Notes: generated by a model from the sequence alone, not told the origin. A stretch of 64,000 nucleotides of DNA from Symsagittifera roscoffensis (GCF_963678635.1 NC_087062.1:85648890-85712889), one strand, 5' to 3'; shown: positions 21,080 to 32,385, numbered from the stretch's first letter. Made by a program: numbers and translations.

Positions 21080-22010
21080 GTGAGCATTCTTTAATTTTTA
21101 ATATAAACTTTTTTTCTAAGATCCTTGAAACTATGAGAAAAAACGCAACTACGAGTTGCTGAATTTCACATATGTTCACAATGCTAAAGGTTATGTGTAT
21201 AAGTTGGGGGGAGGGAAGGGGTTTGTGAAAAAGGAGGGAGAAGGAACGGGGATAAATGTCTGATTAGGTTTCGAAACTGACAGCTACCTTGATCTTGATT
21301 TAATTTTGGAATTACTAAAGAATAGGGGATAAATGGTCTGATAAGTTTTGAAACTGAAAGCTACTTTGACTTAATTTTGGAATTACTAAAGAATATCAGT
21401 CTTTTATAACTCATATATTTTGGAGTTCACTGAAAAGATTTCATAAAAATGAAGAAAGCAAATAACTTTTTTCAACGTCAATTTAAGCTTTTTTCTGCTG
21501 TTCCAACTGATATATTTTAATGTTATATAGCAGGGCGGATCTAGGATTTTCTCGAAGAAGATGTGGGGGAGGCGAATTTCCAAAAAAAGTTTTAGAATTT
21601 TTTGGCAACCTTTTTTAGGCCGGCCAAATTGATTTTCCGAGCGCTCCCAGAACAGTATAAAAACTCTATATTGACAACAAACATTTGCGCCACAGGCAAT
21701 TTTTTTTGAAAAACTGGTCAAAAATGCCGTTTTTGGGGCCCTTTTGGAAAATTTTTGGGCCCTAGTCTCAAAAATTAGCATATATTGGCGTCAAAGGCGC
21801 CTTGATAAAAATCAAAGGGGAGTGTTATGGCTAATAAATCCGTTTATCTTACAATTCCATACATCAAATGTATCGAAAAATGCAAATAATACAGTTTTCA
21901 TACAATTTCAAAAAACCATTGAAAAAGATTCGAACCAGTTTCTGCGGCTATTTGAACCAAACAAAACAGTGTGGTGATGAAAAAAAAAACTATAAATAAA
22001 CTTTTTCCAG
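21080..22010. repeat. Intron with a short tandem duplication and a dispersed repeat
   Basis: Between FN3 exons 2 and 3. At 21256-21395 a phrase of about 65 bp ending TTAATTTTGGAATTACTAAAGAAT occurs twice. At 21530-21800 lies a repeat that recurs at 56361-56645, sharing TGATTTTCCGAGC, a G-rich start and TATTGGCGTC at the end. Confidence 0.6.
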
Positions 22011-22386
22011 ATTCGCTTCCTGCCAGAAATTTTCATCAGGCTGACAGAACAAATGATTCTATGCTTCTTGCTTGGAACCCACCAATAGAAGGTGCAAATT
22101 TACCATATTCTTACCAACTCACAATTATACCCGCTTCGGGAAACTCCCAAAGCAGTATAATTCATGTGAACCGTACAACGTCGGAACTTTCGATGGGCGG
22201 GTCCCAGTTCAGTTTCAACACAACGAATGAAGAATTGCTGGAGTCTGGAACCCGATACAGATGCACAGTCAAGCCTTTAATAGACATCAACTGCAGCTAC
22301 GATCATTTAAAAGGTGTGAACATTGTCAGCGAAAACTTGGTCGAAATTTTCTGCCGGACGGCTAAGAACCTTTCTGATTCGGAGAG
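22011..22386 (+). CDS. Fibronectin-III-like membrane protein, FN3 exon 3 (membrane-proximal)
   Basis: A 376-bp exon after TTTTTCCAG, entering in phase 1 and leaving in phase 2 at GAGAG|GTGATT. It encodes about 125 residues. MLLAWNPPIEGANLPYSYQL is a clear FN3 B-C strand region with the conserved Trp, LLESGTRYRCTV is the E-F region, and four cysteines plus NxT sites fit an extracellular domain. The end (EIFCR) resembles the ends of the other two domains. The phase change marks the end of the FN3 array and matches the phase of the transmembrane exon that follows. Confidence 0.8.
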
Positions 22387-22665
22387 GTGATTTTATTCAG
22401 CTCGGATCAGATTCGCCAGCAGAAAAAAACCAACATTACCCAAATCTTTGAAACCTACTTGTGAATATACGATGTACTTATGAAGATAGATACATAAAAG
22501 ATTCCAAAGAGATAACGTATAACTGTGATACTTTTGCAACGTTTCTTCAAACTTTTTCGCTCTTTTTTGTTAAAAGATCAGCTTTTTAACCATTTTGAGA
22601 CACCACCTGATTATCTAGTTTGATTTCTGATTCGAGCTGTCTAAATTTACCTGTTGCTGAGGCAG

Positions 22666-22768
22666 TGATAATGGTGTGTACATGCCTGTGGCTCTAATCA
22701 TTGTTGCAGTTGGATCGGCAATTGCAGTGGGGGGACTTCTCGCAACGATCGCATTTGTCATGTGCTGA
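22666..22768 (+). CDS. Fibronectin-III-like membrane protein, transmembrane exon
   Basis: After GAGGCAG (22659-22665) the phase-2 join from exon 3 gives a short extracellular linker (SDNGVYM). A hydrophobic helix follows at 22685-22765: PVALIIVAVGSAIAVGGLLA, then TIAFVMC. The frame meets TGA at 22766-22768, one base before a good donor (GAG|GTCAAC). If it ends there, the protein has almost no cytoplasmic tail. Alternatively an earlier, weaker GT may be used, joining a final exon near 22865. This fixes the gene product as a single-pass type I membrane protein with FN3 ectodomains; its closest relative cannot be named from sequence alone. Confidence 0.65.
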
Positions 22769-22864
22769 GGTCAACTCATGTTTTGCTCCATCTTATTTGA
22801 TTAAAATCATGACTTAGTTTGAAAATGAGTTCTAATTTTATGAAGAAAAAATTTTTTTGCTCAG

Positions 22865-22956
22865 CAGATGCAACCGGTGGAGGAGCAGCAACCGGTTCAA
22901 ATTATGGGTTCTATGCTTTTAAAACATTGGATATTTATCCTAAAGCGCGGGACTAG
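22865..22956 (+). CDS. Possible last exon of the FN3 membrane protein
   Basis: A 3' splice site (TTTTTTTGCTCAG, or CAGCAG three bases on) precedes sequence that stays open for at least 17 codons in all three frames. The phase-1 frame gives DATGGGAATGSNYGFYAF and ends at TAG 22954. The phase-0 frame ends at TAA 22967. A phase-2 join would give a basic juxtamembrane tail. Which frame is used depends on the donor of the previous exon. The exon end coincides with the start of the LTR of element C, so the original gene end may have been displaced. Confidence 0.35.
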
Positions 22957-23340
22957 CGCTGCTAAATAATAAGCTGTCCTGTTCGTTGTACTTTAAAAAA
23001 GTATTCATTTGTCTAGATTTTATTATCACACTAAATATTTTATTCATATCAAATATAGAGGCCGAGTTAAAAGTAGTAATTAAGAGTTTAGAAAGGATGA
23101 AATGTTGTCCGATGGCTATCCAAAGGTTCGGGTTAGGTTAGTTACTATTTTGTTAAAACGGAGCGTTGTGTCTTTGGTAGTTTTCAATTTTGCATTTATA
23201 CTCGATGTTTGAGCATTAAGCAACTCTCTGTAAACCAATAAAGTTTTTGTTTAGTTTTTATTTTTCTATTAACAGCGTCCAATAAAAAAGAGAATTGCAG
23301 AGTGCTCAATTTTGAGGTTCTATTTCTAGAACGGTCTAGA
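22949..23340 (-). repeat. LTR of element C (left)
   Basis: About 392 bp matching 25424-25820 through shared blocks such as TTAGTTACTATTTTGTTAAA, CGGAGCG, GTGTCTTTGGTA and AGTGCTCA. Ends are approximate; I cannot see clean TG...CA termini. Confidence 0.7.
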
Positions 23341-25388
23341 AAATATAGTTAGAGAAGCATATTTTCCAGTCTGGTCGAAACATGATTAAATTAAAGTGAT
23401 CTAATTTTCGAATTTCAGATCCATTGTAGGATTTTGCTTTAAATTTTGATTTGTAAAGTGTCAATTTTTGATGGGTTGAATAGTTTATTATGCTGCATTT
23501 TGATCCTGGATTAACCATAAATTCAATTTCCAAACCACTATCATTTATTTTGTTTCCGGTGACAAAATGATATAAATTGAGGAATACCCTTGCTGTACGA
23601 GTAATATCCTTACTCGGTTTTTGAGATTTTAACAGTTTAAAGGAAAGAGATTATTGCATTGCAAAAATTGACTTCCTCGTCTACCAATGAGTAATATCAG
23701 AATCTGTTTGTTTATTTTAGAAGCTCAGTGAATGGGATCAGTTTGATTCTCTGTCGCTATTTCGGTTGGAGCCATTTTGATAGCTTTGTCGACTTATAGG
23801 ATTAGTTTGCTTATTATCCTGAGATAAAAATGTTAAATAGCGTTTATTTTCTCGATAAATGTTTTCTCAAGGATATTTTTCGTCGTAAGATTCAAACCTT
23901 TATGAGTTTGAACTTTGATTTTGGGAAGTTTGACCATTATGTTTTTGATGATCAATGCCATTGTAATTAGTTTTTATAACGGATGCCATAATTATTCTGA
24001 TTCGGAATAGAATAATTTTCATAATTTCCAAATTTGCCAGTGTTTCTACTTCCGCACTGACTGTTTTGAATAGGGAAAACATTTGGCTTTTAGTTATTCT
24101 TTTTAAAAAATCCGAATGAGATCTTTCGCTCATTTTTCAATTTCGATTCTTTTCATTAATTCATCCAGTTTGTTTACTTCATCCTGTGTTTGCTTCTTTG
24201 ATCGATTGCATATAGAATGTCCATTCATTCTCGAATCTTCGCAGAATCTGAATTTATTCGGCCTACTCTTTATAACGGAGTTCTGACGAAGAAAAAAGTT
24301 TTGATCAATTATTGCACTGACATCTTGATGTTTTATCAATTCGGTTATATTCTTAATTTGAAATTCCAATGAAACCATTTTGTCAGTTGTTGACTTTCCT
24401 GCCGGATCTGTAGCAATGGTGAATGTAAGATTCTTAGTATTTACAAGATTTGTGATTTCTTACCAGGTTTTATTTGGATGGTTCATTATGTGTTCATGAG
24501 CTTTTTGTTTATGAGCTAATGGTCTTAATCCTTTAATGGAAAAGTCAATGTTCTTTTGACTTCTTTGTCAGTATTGTACGTTTTTTCAATATCTCTAGCA
24601 GCGGAATTTAAGGCTGCTTCAACGTTTTCCGACCAGCCTGTATCTACGGAAGATTTAATTCTGTGAAAGTAACTTTTAATGAGCTCACTGTCTTGGAGAA
24701 ATGCGTTTTTGACGTCATTACTGTGCTTGAATTGGAGTCTACCGTCAGAGAATCGGTTGAAGAAGCCTTTCTTGAGTTAATCTCAAGTAGTTGCGGCAAC
24801 AACATTTCCGTTGTTCCATTCGAGGGCATTCTATGTTAAAAGTAATTCAAATAAGGATTTCAATATATATTCATAGCTGGCCCGTAGACCGGCATCGGTG
24901 GTTATTTGCCCTAATAAAAACATTATTTTATTCTCAACTGAAACACAAAAGGCAGCTGATCGCTGGTTTGGATCATTCGCTGAAAATTTCAGTCACAAAG
25001 AACAAATAGGGATGCGCGACTACAACCTCAGTCACTTTTTTAATTTGCTGGAAAGGAAAAAATTGAAAGAATAGGGTTGCATGAAAAAGAATAGGATTAA
25101 TGAAAAAGAATGAGTTTAAAATGATATAAAAAAAAAGAATTTAAAAATTTATTTAGTGTAAACTAAGGTCCTTTTTAGGATTTTATGAAGTCTCTTTTAT
25201 TTGGAAAAGATGACAAATTCTCCTGTTTTGAGAATACCAATTGACAATTTGTTCTTATTTTGAAACGTGTTTGATTTCTCTGTTTGAAAAATATCTGGCT
25301 TTGAGAACTTATTTAGACGGTTTGTCCTCTCTTTAGAAAAATTAAAGCAATATTTCCATATAAAACTACGCCTCACTATTTGCACCAA
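23336..25388 (-). pseudogene. Gag and protease-like remnants of element C
   Basis: Minus-strand frames in order. 25388-25197 is adjacent to the 5' LTR. 24829-24644 is Ser/Thr-rich. 24378-24130 contains FRFCEDSRMNGHSICNRSKK, a degraded CCHC knuckle (C...GHxxxC) followed by a charged helix. 23533-23336 reads MEIEFMVNPGSKCSIINYST, closely resembling a retropepsin FMVDTGSxxSII with the catalytic Asp changed to Asn. All are short and interrupted. The element group (gypsy or other) cannot be decided without RT. Confidence 0.55.
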
Positions 25389-25423
25389 GTTTTGATACTA
25401 GCTGGATATTAATCCTAATTCAC

Positions 25424-25820
25424 AGGACAGCGCTGCTTGTTAATAGGATGTCCGTTCTACTTTAAGAAAAGTAATCATTTCTCTAGATTTCATTATCACA
25501 TTAATTATTTATTTCATATCAGAAATAAAGGCCTGATTTAATTTTTATTATTTAAGAGGTTACAATTGATGAACCGGTGACTGTTGTACGATGGCTATTC
25601 AAATGTTGGGAATAGCTTAGTTACTATTTTGTTAAAGCGGAGCGTAGTGTCTTTGGTAATTTTCAGTTTTGCGTTCTTACTCAATTTTTGAGCAGTAGTA
25701 AACCTCTGTAAGGCAATAACAATCATCTTTGCTTAGTGCTGACTTTGCTAATAAGAGCGTCCAAAAAGAGAGATTTGCTGAGTGCTCATTTTTTAACTTC
25801 TAATTCTAGAATTGTCTAGA
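25424..25820 (-). repeat. LTR of element C (right)
   Basis: The other copy of the ~0.39-kb repeat. Divergence from the left copy is considerable, with many substitutions and several indels, indicating an old insertion. Confidence 0.7.
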
Positions 25821-28100
25821 ATAAAAAGTTGCAAAATTTGCAAAGCAACTAAAATGGGAATTCAATTAGGGTGACAGAAATGCAATTATGCGGTGGAATA
25901 TACTTACTTGCGGCTGCATATGTTTAGTTATAATGCAAATGCTTATTCATTTATCTCTTGTACCGCTGATCTCTTCTGTACATAGAATTATTTGTTTCAA
26001 GTTTCTACTTCATTTTGAACATAGAACAAGGGCTGGAAAAAATTTTTCTAAAGTTGACAGTTCAAGAAATATCCCGACAAAAAGTTTCGATGTTTCCCTA
26101 CAGGAAGAAAATGAACAGAAAAAAAAACATTTTTTCGCGACAGATTTTCTGAATTTTCAAAAAATGGAATAATTAGCATGACTTGAGCGAAGTCATTTTT
26201 TCTGTTAAATAAGAAAACTCTGCCTCTGAATCAACCTAAAGGGCCGATGAACTGCTAGTCTATTTGTGAGATTTGAAATCTTTTTTTAGTCCGACCATTG
26301 TATTCGATAAACTTTTAATTTTTTCTTTTTTTTCTTTTTGTTTTTCACTCAAAATCAGGCACTACAAATAATCATTAGTTTGAGTTGAGAGATAAATTAT
26401 TTTAAAACCCTTGAGTCGTAACTTGAATTGCTTTTAAAAATCCGAAAAGCTTTGAAATTTCCGATGCGGCGTTGAGGTTTCAAAAAGAAAAACAGGCTTA
26501 AAGTTTTTGAATTTTAGTCTAAATTCGAGCGAATAGTGCTAGCGAGCAGTCTTACAATAGCTTATTCCTGGTTAAATCAAGCCTGAAATGTTTAGTTTTG
26601 GTCAAATAAGGTTCTTTTGGAGTTTTTTTTTATGCCATTTGGAAACTAAAAACTTCAAAAATTCAAAAAAAAATTCTGCAAAAAAACAAACTTGAGAAAT
26701 TCTGGAAAATTTTTGACGCTTTTCTGTTTTTGCAGCAAAACTACTGGACAATTTTCTTATTTAAATTATACGTTCAAACATGGTTAAGCTCAAGTTTTTG
26801 GTTCAGATTCTTTCATCTCACCGCGCAGAAATACCATGACACTAGTTTTTTTTTGTATTTTCTTTTAGAACATGGTCGAAACATTCTGAGCTACTTGCAC
26901 AGTAACCGGCTATCCTTGTTTTAGTAATATAACAATTTTTTCAATATTCTGAATGAAAATCAAATATTTGGAAAAATCTGATAAAAAGCGTGCAAAAGTT
27001 TCAGTTCATTTGTTTATATGATGAACATTGAGTATTTCCGTACGGACTATTTCAGTATTTTTAAGCCACCAAAAAACAAAATTTATTTTTCTTACGACAA
27101 AACAAACTTTTTTGTTACCTGATCATTACTGACGAATTATTCAAAACAGTATTGCGCTTATCGGAAAGTTTTAGATGGTTGACAGCTTTTTTCAGTCGTT
27201 TTTGGTCATTTCAGTTTTTTATGAATTGATATAATCAAAATTTATCTTGATTCGTTGCAAATGGATGTATGTTTTCTTAGCGAGCAATGCAAAAAATTCA
27301 TTGCGCAATTCGTATAAATAATAACCTCGAAATGGCTATTTCATTACCGAATGTTTGGTACTCTAGGTGTTCTCACGCATCTAAGACAAAATTTGAGAAA
27401 TTTGAATAATTTGCCAAAAAATTATATTTTTTTTACTAAAAAAAATTTTCTGAGTACGAAAATGTTAGCCGAAACATACACCTGTCAAAAATGAGAAGAT
27501 CACCCGAAGCGATTAATTTTTATGCTTTTTAAGCTTGAAATCAGCCTGCTTTTTGCAAGACTGTCACACTTGTAAAATAATCCTTGTTTCAATTTTGTCA
27601 AGGTACAAATTTTTGAGGATGGATGAATAATTCTATCTCTGTGGCCGAGTTTCAAAATAATATCAAAAACTGTCAAAGAAAAACAATGAAGTTTGAAGAT
27701 TCCAGCTTATTTTATTTTCAGATGAGTTCTTTCGCTTGAAATAAACCTGGTCCCATCGGTAGAATTGCTTTTTGATAGCTTGGTTTGGATCAAAAATAAT
27801 TTAAGCATCGACAAATATTTTTTACCAGAAAACAAAAAACCGAAGCTAGTTATCACAAAATAAAATTTTTTAACATTTTGGCTTTAGTTTTATCATGTAA
27901 CCAGATTTTTATTTCTAAAAGCAGCAAAAATACCTGGTAAACAACTACCCTATCAACCTAATGTCCCGGCTCGGTCACGATATGATTGGACAAGCCGAAT
28001 ATTTGAGCCGTTTTTTTTACTGCACTAATTAAGCTTAGAGTTTTTCATCTCGATTTTCAAAAAATTGTTGGTACCCCAATATGCAAACATGATGGTCCAG
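25821..28100. other. AT-rich DNA with one copy of dispersed repeat R1
   Basis: No supported gene. From about 26288 to 26935 it contains a diverged member of the R1 repeat family, also at 61148-61630 and 63023-63455. Members share TCCGACC near the start, a T-rich tract with CAAAATCA...CTACAAATAATCAT, and GGTCGAAACATTCTG ... CTATCCTTGTTTT at the end. The 94-codon frame at 25888-26172 starts with a hydrophobic stretch but has no family features. Confidence 0.5.
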
Positions 28101-28139
28101 AGTAGTAAGAAACTCTTAAATCAATTTCATAGCACTAAG

Positions 28140-29150
28140 AACTCAAAAAAATCTACAAGTACAATAAAACAGACATCTTCTACGAACGAATCATAAAAAT
28201 TAGCTTACTAAAAGCAAAACCCGGTTTGAATTTGCGAACCATACTTAACTATAGATGCATTAGAACTTTTTAGTGAGTCATTTAGAAAAACCATTGATGA
28301 GAACAAATAAAATCTGTGCTGCTTTTTCTCAATCTTTTAAACAAATTTGATACTATCAATCACATAGTACTGAAAAAAGTTTAACAACTAATTATTGTCA
28401 AGTACTAAACCTAATGAATTGATTGAATGTACGAAAAAACAAAAAACAATTTGAAAAACATGAACTAAATTGGATACGAATATTCCAATGAGTACTACAA
28501 AATATAAAAAAGCAATTACCAAATTATTGCAAGGTCGTTCCGTTGCTGATAAAATTGGTTTTTGTCAACGTTAAAAAAGCGAGGCACATATATTAGCCAA
28601 TAAAAATAGCAAAAACAGCAGCAAAATTCTGAAACTGAAGGCGTGATTTAGTTGTTCACCAAAAACCAAAACAAAAAAATCAAATTTTTTAATTATTTCA
28701 GCTTCTTATTCAATTAGAAGTAAGAGATTTTGTTCCTCTGACTGCTTTGCTGATGAAATCAATCCAGCTCAAATGTTTGATAAACAATTGAAATTTTGGA
28801 CTAGTTTGTTTTGAGTTTTGTTGAATGAAATTGAAAAAAAAATTTTAGACACAATTTTTAGGCCGTATGATTTTCGAGCTAAAAGTAATCAAATACATTC
28901 AATCTGGCTTATTGATACCTCGATCATTGATGAAAAAAATGGCATATCAACCAAATTTTTCATTTTCCAACCTCCATCTAAATTAGGTCTTTAATCTGAA
29001 CAGGTTTTTATCTGAACAAAATTGTTTTTACTTAAAAAAACAGTCCAGAATAACCAGAAAATGCGGTCCAATATCAATAAGAAGAGCACTATCACAACTT
29101 CCAAAAAATTATCATCAAATGAAAGAAAATTTTTCTAACATTACGAGGCC
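28140..29150 (+). pseudogene. Weak LINE reverse-transcriptase fragments
   Basis: Plus-strand sequence near 28310-28390 reads SVLLFLNLLNKFDTINHIVL, resembling the LDLSKAFDTVNHxIL catalytic region of non-LTR reverse transcriptases. Near 29060-29120 CGPISIRRALSQLPKNYHQ recalls the end of such proteins. Stops are frequent. This is probably the corpse of an element similar to that at 38.5-40.4 kb. Confidence 0.35.
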
Positions 29151-29179
29151 AAAACGTGCACTGGATAGGCGCACAATTT

Positions 29180-29740
29180 TGTTTCTGTTTCTTCCTGGAT
29201 TCCAGAGACAAGGCTTTAAAGGTGTTCCAAAATTTAAGTGGATTCTACTTACCTTTAAACACCTGTAAGGTAAGTTTTGTCGGCACATTGATTTTGGCGC
29301 GGATTCGGCAACGAGCTAATATAGGTAGTTGTTCCGGATTCCGCAAATGCAAGCAAATTGCGCAAATGTAAGTGGATTCCGCAAATATATGCGGTTTCCG
29401 CTACAATTTGCTGAATCCGCTCACAATTTGTAGATTCCAATTACAGTTGCGGATTCCACTTAAAGTTGCTGATTACGCGACAGTTTGAGTTTACTAAACA
29501 CATATATTTTTTATTTGTTCATGGATTCCACAAACTGGTTCCGAAATCCACACATTTTGTTGCTGTTCTGCAAAGTGGCCTGTTTTTGGAGCGATTTTGA
29601 GCAATACAGTGTTTTAGCCATTTGCCTGTGGAATCCAAAACATCAGAGAAGATCAAAGAAAAATAGCAATGTTGCCGATTCCGCGAGACATCTGACTTTT
29701 GCCGGTTGCGGAAACCGGTGGCAATTCACAAAATGCACAG
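29180..29740. repeat. Degenerate short repeat around GGATTCCGCAAAT
   Basis: The phrase GGATTCC(G/A)C, often followed by AAATG or ACTTA, recurs at least ten times in both direct and inverted arrangement, for example at 29335, 29367, 29389, 29413, 29452 and 29521. The stretch is richer in G and C than its surroundings. Small frames on both strands here are shadows of the repeat. Confidence 0.5.
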
Positions 29741-30059
29741 TTTGACTTCGTACTAAAAAATTAATCGCATAGGCAAAACATAGTTTGGATTCCAATGAAA
29801 ATGATCAGAAGAGTAGCTTAAAAAGTTAGATGAAAGATGAGAAAAAAAATTATGCTGCTCATCTTCTCGACTTTTCAAAAACGTCTAGTTTTAACAATCA
29901 CAACCTACTAAGAGTAAAAATTTACAACTTATAAACCTCAAAGAAATGTCAACTTACAAACCTCAGTCCTCAAAAAGAATTGAAAGAACAAATTATCAAA
30001 AAACTGGTATAAGAAACCGCATCAAACTGGTTAGTTTTTCATTTGATAAATTACTTTTC

Positions 30060-30260
30060 AGTTGTTTATAAATTACATGAATCAACAATTATAAAAGCCT
30101 TGCAAATTAATTCAATTCGAAGATGAGACAACCCTTTTTGTCGACAAGACAAAAATAATGACGATATTGATATCATAATCAACCAATATGTCCAAATGTG
30201 GAGGCGTGATGCAATTGATAGCCCTAAAAATTAACGTAAAATTGAATAAGACAATTCTGA
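30060..30260 (+). pseudogene. Possible LINE RT motif-C fragment
   Basis: Around 30118-30150 the plus strand reads EDETTLFVDKTK, similar to the ADDTTLF box of non-LTR reverse transcriptases. A tail containing LNKTILKT follows near 30240, similar to the usual N..KT box. It may belong to the same element as the fragments at 28.1-29.1 kb, separated by the GGATTCC repeat. Confidence 0.3.
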
Positions 30261-31740
30261 AAACTTGTTGGCTGAAGTTTTTTTTTTTTTAGAAAATAAA
30301 GCAAACAAAACTCAAATATTCAATCAAAAACTCAAGTAAAAACACAAAATCCTCGCTTATTATCCAAATAGACGTACCGAATTTCAATGATTTTGAAAAA
30401 AAAATGCCTAGGCAATTAATCACCCTAAAACTGTCTCTAAACCATTTTTTCTTAATTTAATTTTAATCGAATGTGTTTCATATATGAAGGCAACAACAAT
30501 TCAATAAGAAAATTTTAGAGCAATTTGATCTTGAGTTTGAAAATGGAATCATTCAAAATCACTCAGTGTGTGTTATCAGTCTGTGTTTTTGACTCAATGA
30601 TAAAAGAAAGCTCTAAGTTTTACGCATCAATCAAAATCTTCACTTAAGCCAGATCAACCGGCAATCTCATTTTCTTCACTTTGTTGACATCTACAGCAAA
30701 TTTACAATTCTAAACACAACTTGCAAAAAAACTATAGAAAAAAAATCCAGAACAAATTCGAAAACAGTTTTTATCAGGTTTCCAAAAAAAAATATCCAGA
30801 AACAGAACAAAAATTATAAAAATTATCATCATGCTGGTGTTTCTAAAAAGCAGTTTTATTGGAAGTAATAACCGAAGATTTACATGGAATATATTTTCTT
30901 TCTCTAAAAACTGAATAAATATGAGGTATCCCTTTATCGCATTTTTTTGGTGACACAACTTTCAAATTTTATGTCAAAACTAGCCCATTGAACAACAAAG
31001 TTGTAACAACGGGGTCAATTTTGACAATTAAGTTGCAGAAGAAACAACTGGAGCCTTTAGAACTACCTTTTCAAGAAAGAAAAAAAAAGAAACTCCAAGT
31101 TTCACAGTGGAAGTTTAAATAAACTTAGAGCTTAGACTTACCACAAAACAAAAAAGAGCTAAAGAAACGAAATGTAAAGATTGGAAAACATGCCCGGTCA
31201 GTTTAATAAACCGAGTCATTATGAGTCCCCTTCATGTGTTTTGGTGGTTTAAAAGAAATTGAAAAAACATTTCAACCGTCTTTATTATTCTCTACATATC
31301 ACAGTGAACAAAAAAGATCTTCCGAAAGAACTCGACATCCTTTTTACTCGAACATTTCGACAAATAGTTGCCAATGTGTCTCTCTACGTTGTTTTCAAAG
31401 TTTTACGTCAAAAAATAAGTTTTTTTTTCCTTTTAAAAATAGTATTTTTGAGAGGTTTATTTAGAACTAAGTTTTCAGACCCCAAAGTTTTGAGCCAGTT
31501 TTTACCTAAAGGTTCTCCTACATGAGGGCGTAGTTTTAGTTTTTTTGTTTTTCAGAGGAAAATTCTCAAAATTATTTAATAAAATTTTTTTTGAATTTCA
31601 TCATTTTTTCAATTTAACGGCCAGCTCTCTTTACCACAGCCTTGAAAACCTTAGCGACCCTGACAAAGATCAATTTATGCGCAAAATATTGATTTTTCTT
31701 GGACTTTCATTATATCCCAACACCCGAGTCGAGATTTTTC
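30261..31740. other. AT-rich stretch without a supported gene
   Basis: Only short frames in A/T-rich DNA. The hydrophobic minus-strand frame at 30958-30710 is Phe/Ile-rich because of poly-T composition and has no family features. Confidence 0.55.
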
Positions 31741-31743
31741 ACC

Positions 31744-31935
31744 TAATTTGAAGCAAGATTTGAGCGGTTTGAGTGGTTTTTTTAGACAATTACGCTCAAA
31801 ATCTTGCTTCAAAATGAGCGGTTTGAGCGGTTTTTGAACGGTTTATCTGAAAAAACCGCTCAAAAACCGCGCAAGATTTGAACGGTTTTGAGCGGTTTAT
31901 CTAAAAAAAAACCACTCAAAAATCGCGCAAGATTT
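31744..31935. repeat. Fold-back array of GAGCGGTTT motifs, left block
   Basis: Units GAGCGGTTT and AAGCAAGATTTGAGCGG occur in direct orientation and again as reverse complements (AAACCGCTC, CTTGCTTC), so the transcript could fold into long hairpins. It lies immediately beside the tRNA-like gene. The same motifs reappear at 32428-32682. Confidence 0.85.
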
Positions 31936-31948
31936 AATAATAAAAATT

Positions 31949-32021
31949 CGACCACAGAGGGATTCGAACCCGCAATCTTCTGATTCTAAGTCAGACGACT
32001 TATCCGTTAGTCTATGCGGAC
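31949..32021 (-). tRNA. tRNA-Arg-like gene with anticodon UAG (possible pseudogene)
   Basis: The minus strand folds as a tRNA: D stem GACT/AGTC and anticodon stem TCTGA/TCAGA are perfect, and the T loop is TTCGAAT. The acceptor stem GTCCGCA/TGTGGTC has one mismatch (2-71), and the T stem GCGGG/CCCTC has one (50-64). D arm, anticodon stem and T loop closely resemble animal tRNA-Arg, but the loop CTTAGAA gives anticodon UAG in place of an Arg anticodon. A TTTTT run follows on the minus strand within four bases, as for an RNA polymerase III terminator. It may be a decaying tRNA gene or the head of a tRNA-derived repeat. Confidence 0.65.
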
Positions 32022-32162
32022 TTGCTGGAAGCTGAATATTCGCTGTATTTGCTCTACTGAATATGTTCAATGTTTGAGACATGCACAACAAATATACTGT
32101 CAGGATTTTTATTGTCAGTCTCTACAAAATAACAAAAAGAATCGATTATAAGATCGCACACC

Positions 32163-32385
32163 AACCCCCCCCCCCACCTCTTACTAGAGTTGATGTCCCC
32201 CCTCACCTCTTACTAGAGTTGATGTCCCTTACTAGAGTTAGATGTCCCCTAACTAGAGAGAGAGGGGGCACGCCGTGGTTGGGGGTTTCGTGGGGGGATG
32301 GTTAAACGTGAGGGGGTTACGTCGTGGGATGGGGGGTACGTTGAGGGGGGGGGGGTACGTTGGGGGGGGGGGGGGGGGGGGGGGA
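32163..32385. repeat. Poly-C / poly-G low-complexity tract
   Basis: Starts with a C11 run, then repeats CCTCTTACTAGAGTTGATGTCCC, and passes into G-rich units (GGGGGGTACGTTG) ending in a G run of more than 20 bases near 32358-32382. It has several G runs in a row and could form quadruplexes. Such tracts are often mis-assembled, so exact length is uncertain. Confidence 0.85.

Larger units (their letters stand above)
22949..25820 (-). mobile_element. Short LTR retrotransposon C (gag/protease remnants only)
   Basis: Two diverged direct repeats (22949-23340 and 25424-25820) flank about 2.1 kb with minus-strand remnants of Gag and protease. No reverse transcriptase or integrase is recognisable and there is no room for a full pol, so this copy is internally deleted or non-autonomous. 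Its left end begins exactly where the possible last exon of the FN3 membrane gene ends, so the insertion may have altered that gene's 3' end. Confidence 0.65.

Noticed and set aside
25888-26172. 94-codon plus-strand frame with an N-terminal hydrophobic stretch like a signal peptide
   Set aside because: Set in AT-rich DNA beside an LTR, with a Lys/Phe-rich low-complexity end and no homologous features.
29156-29745. Short plus-strand frames at 29.2-29.7 kb
   Set aside because: They follow the GGATTCC repeat and change frame with it; no protein features.
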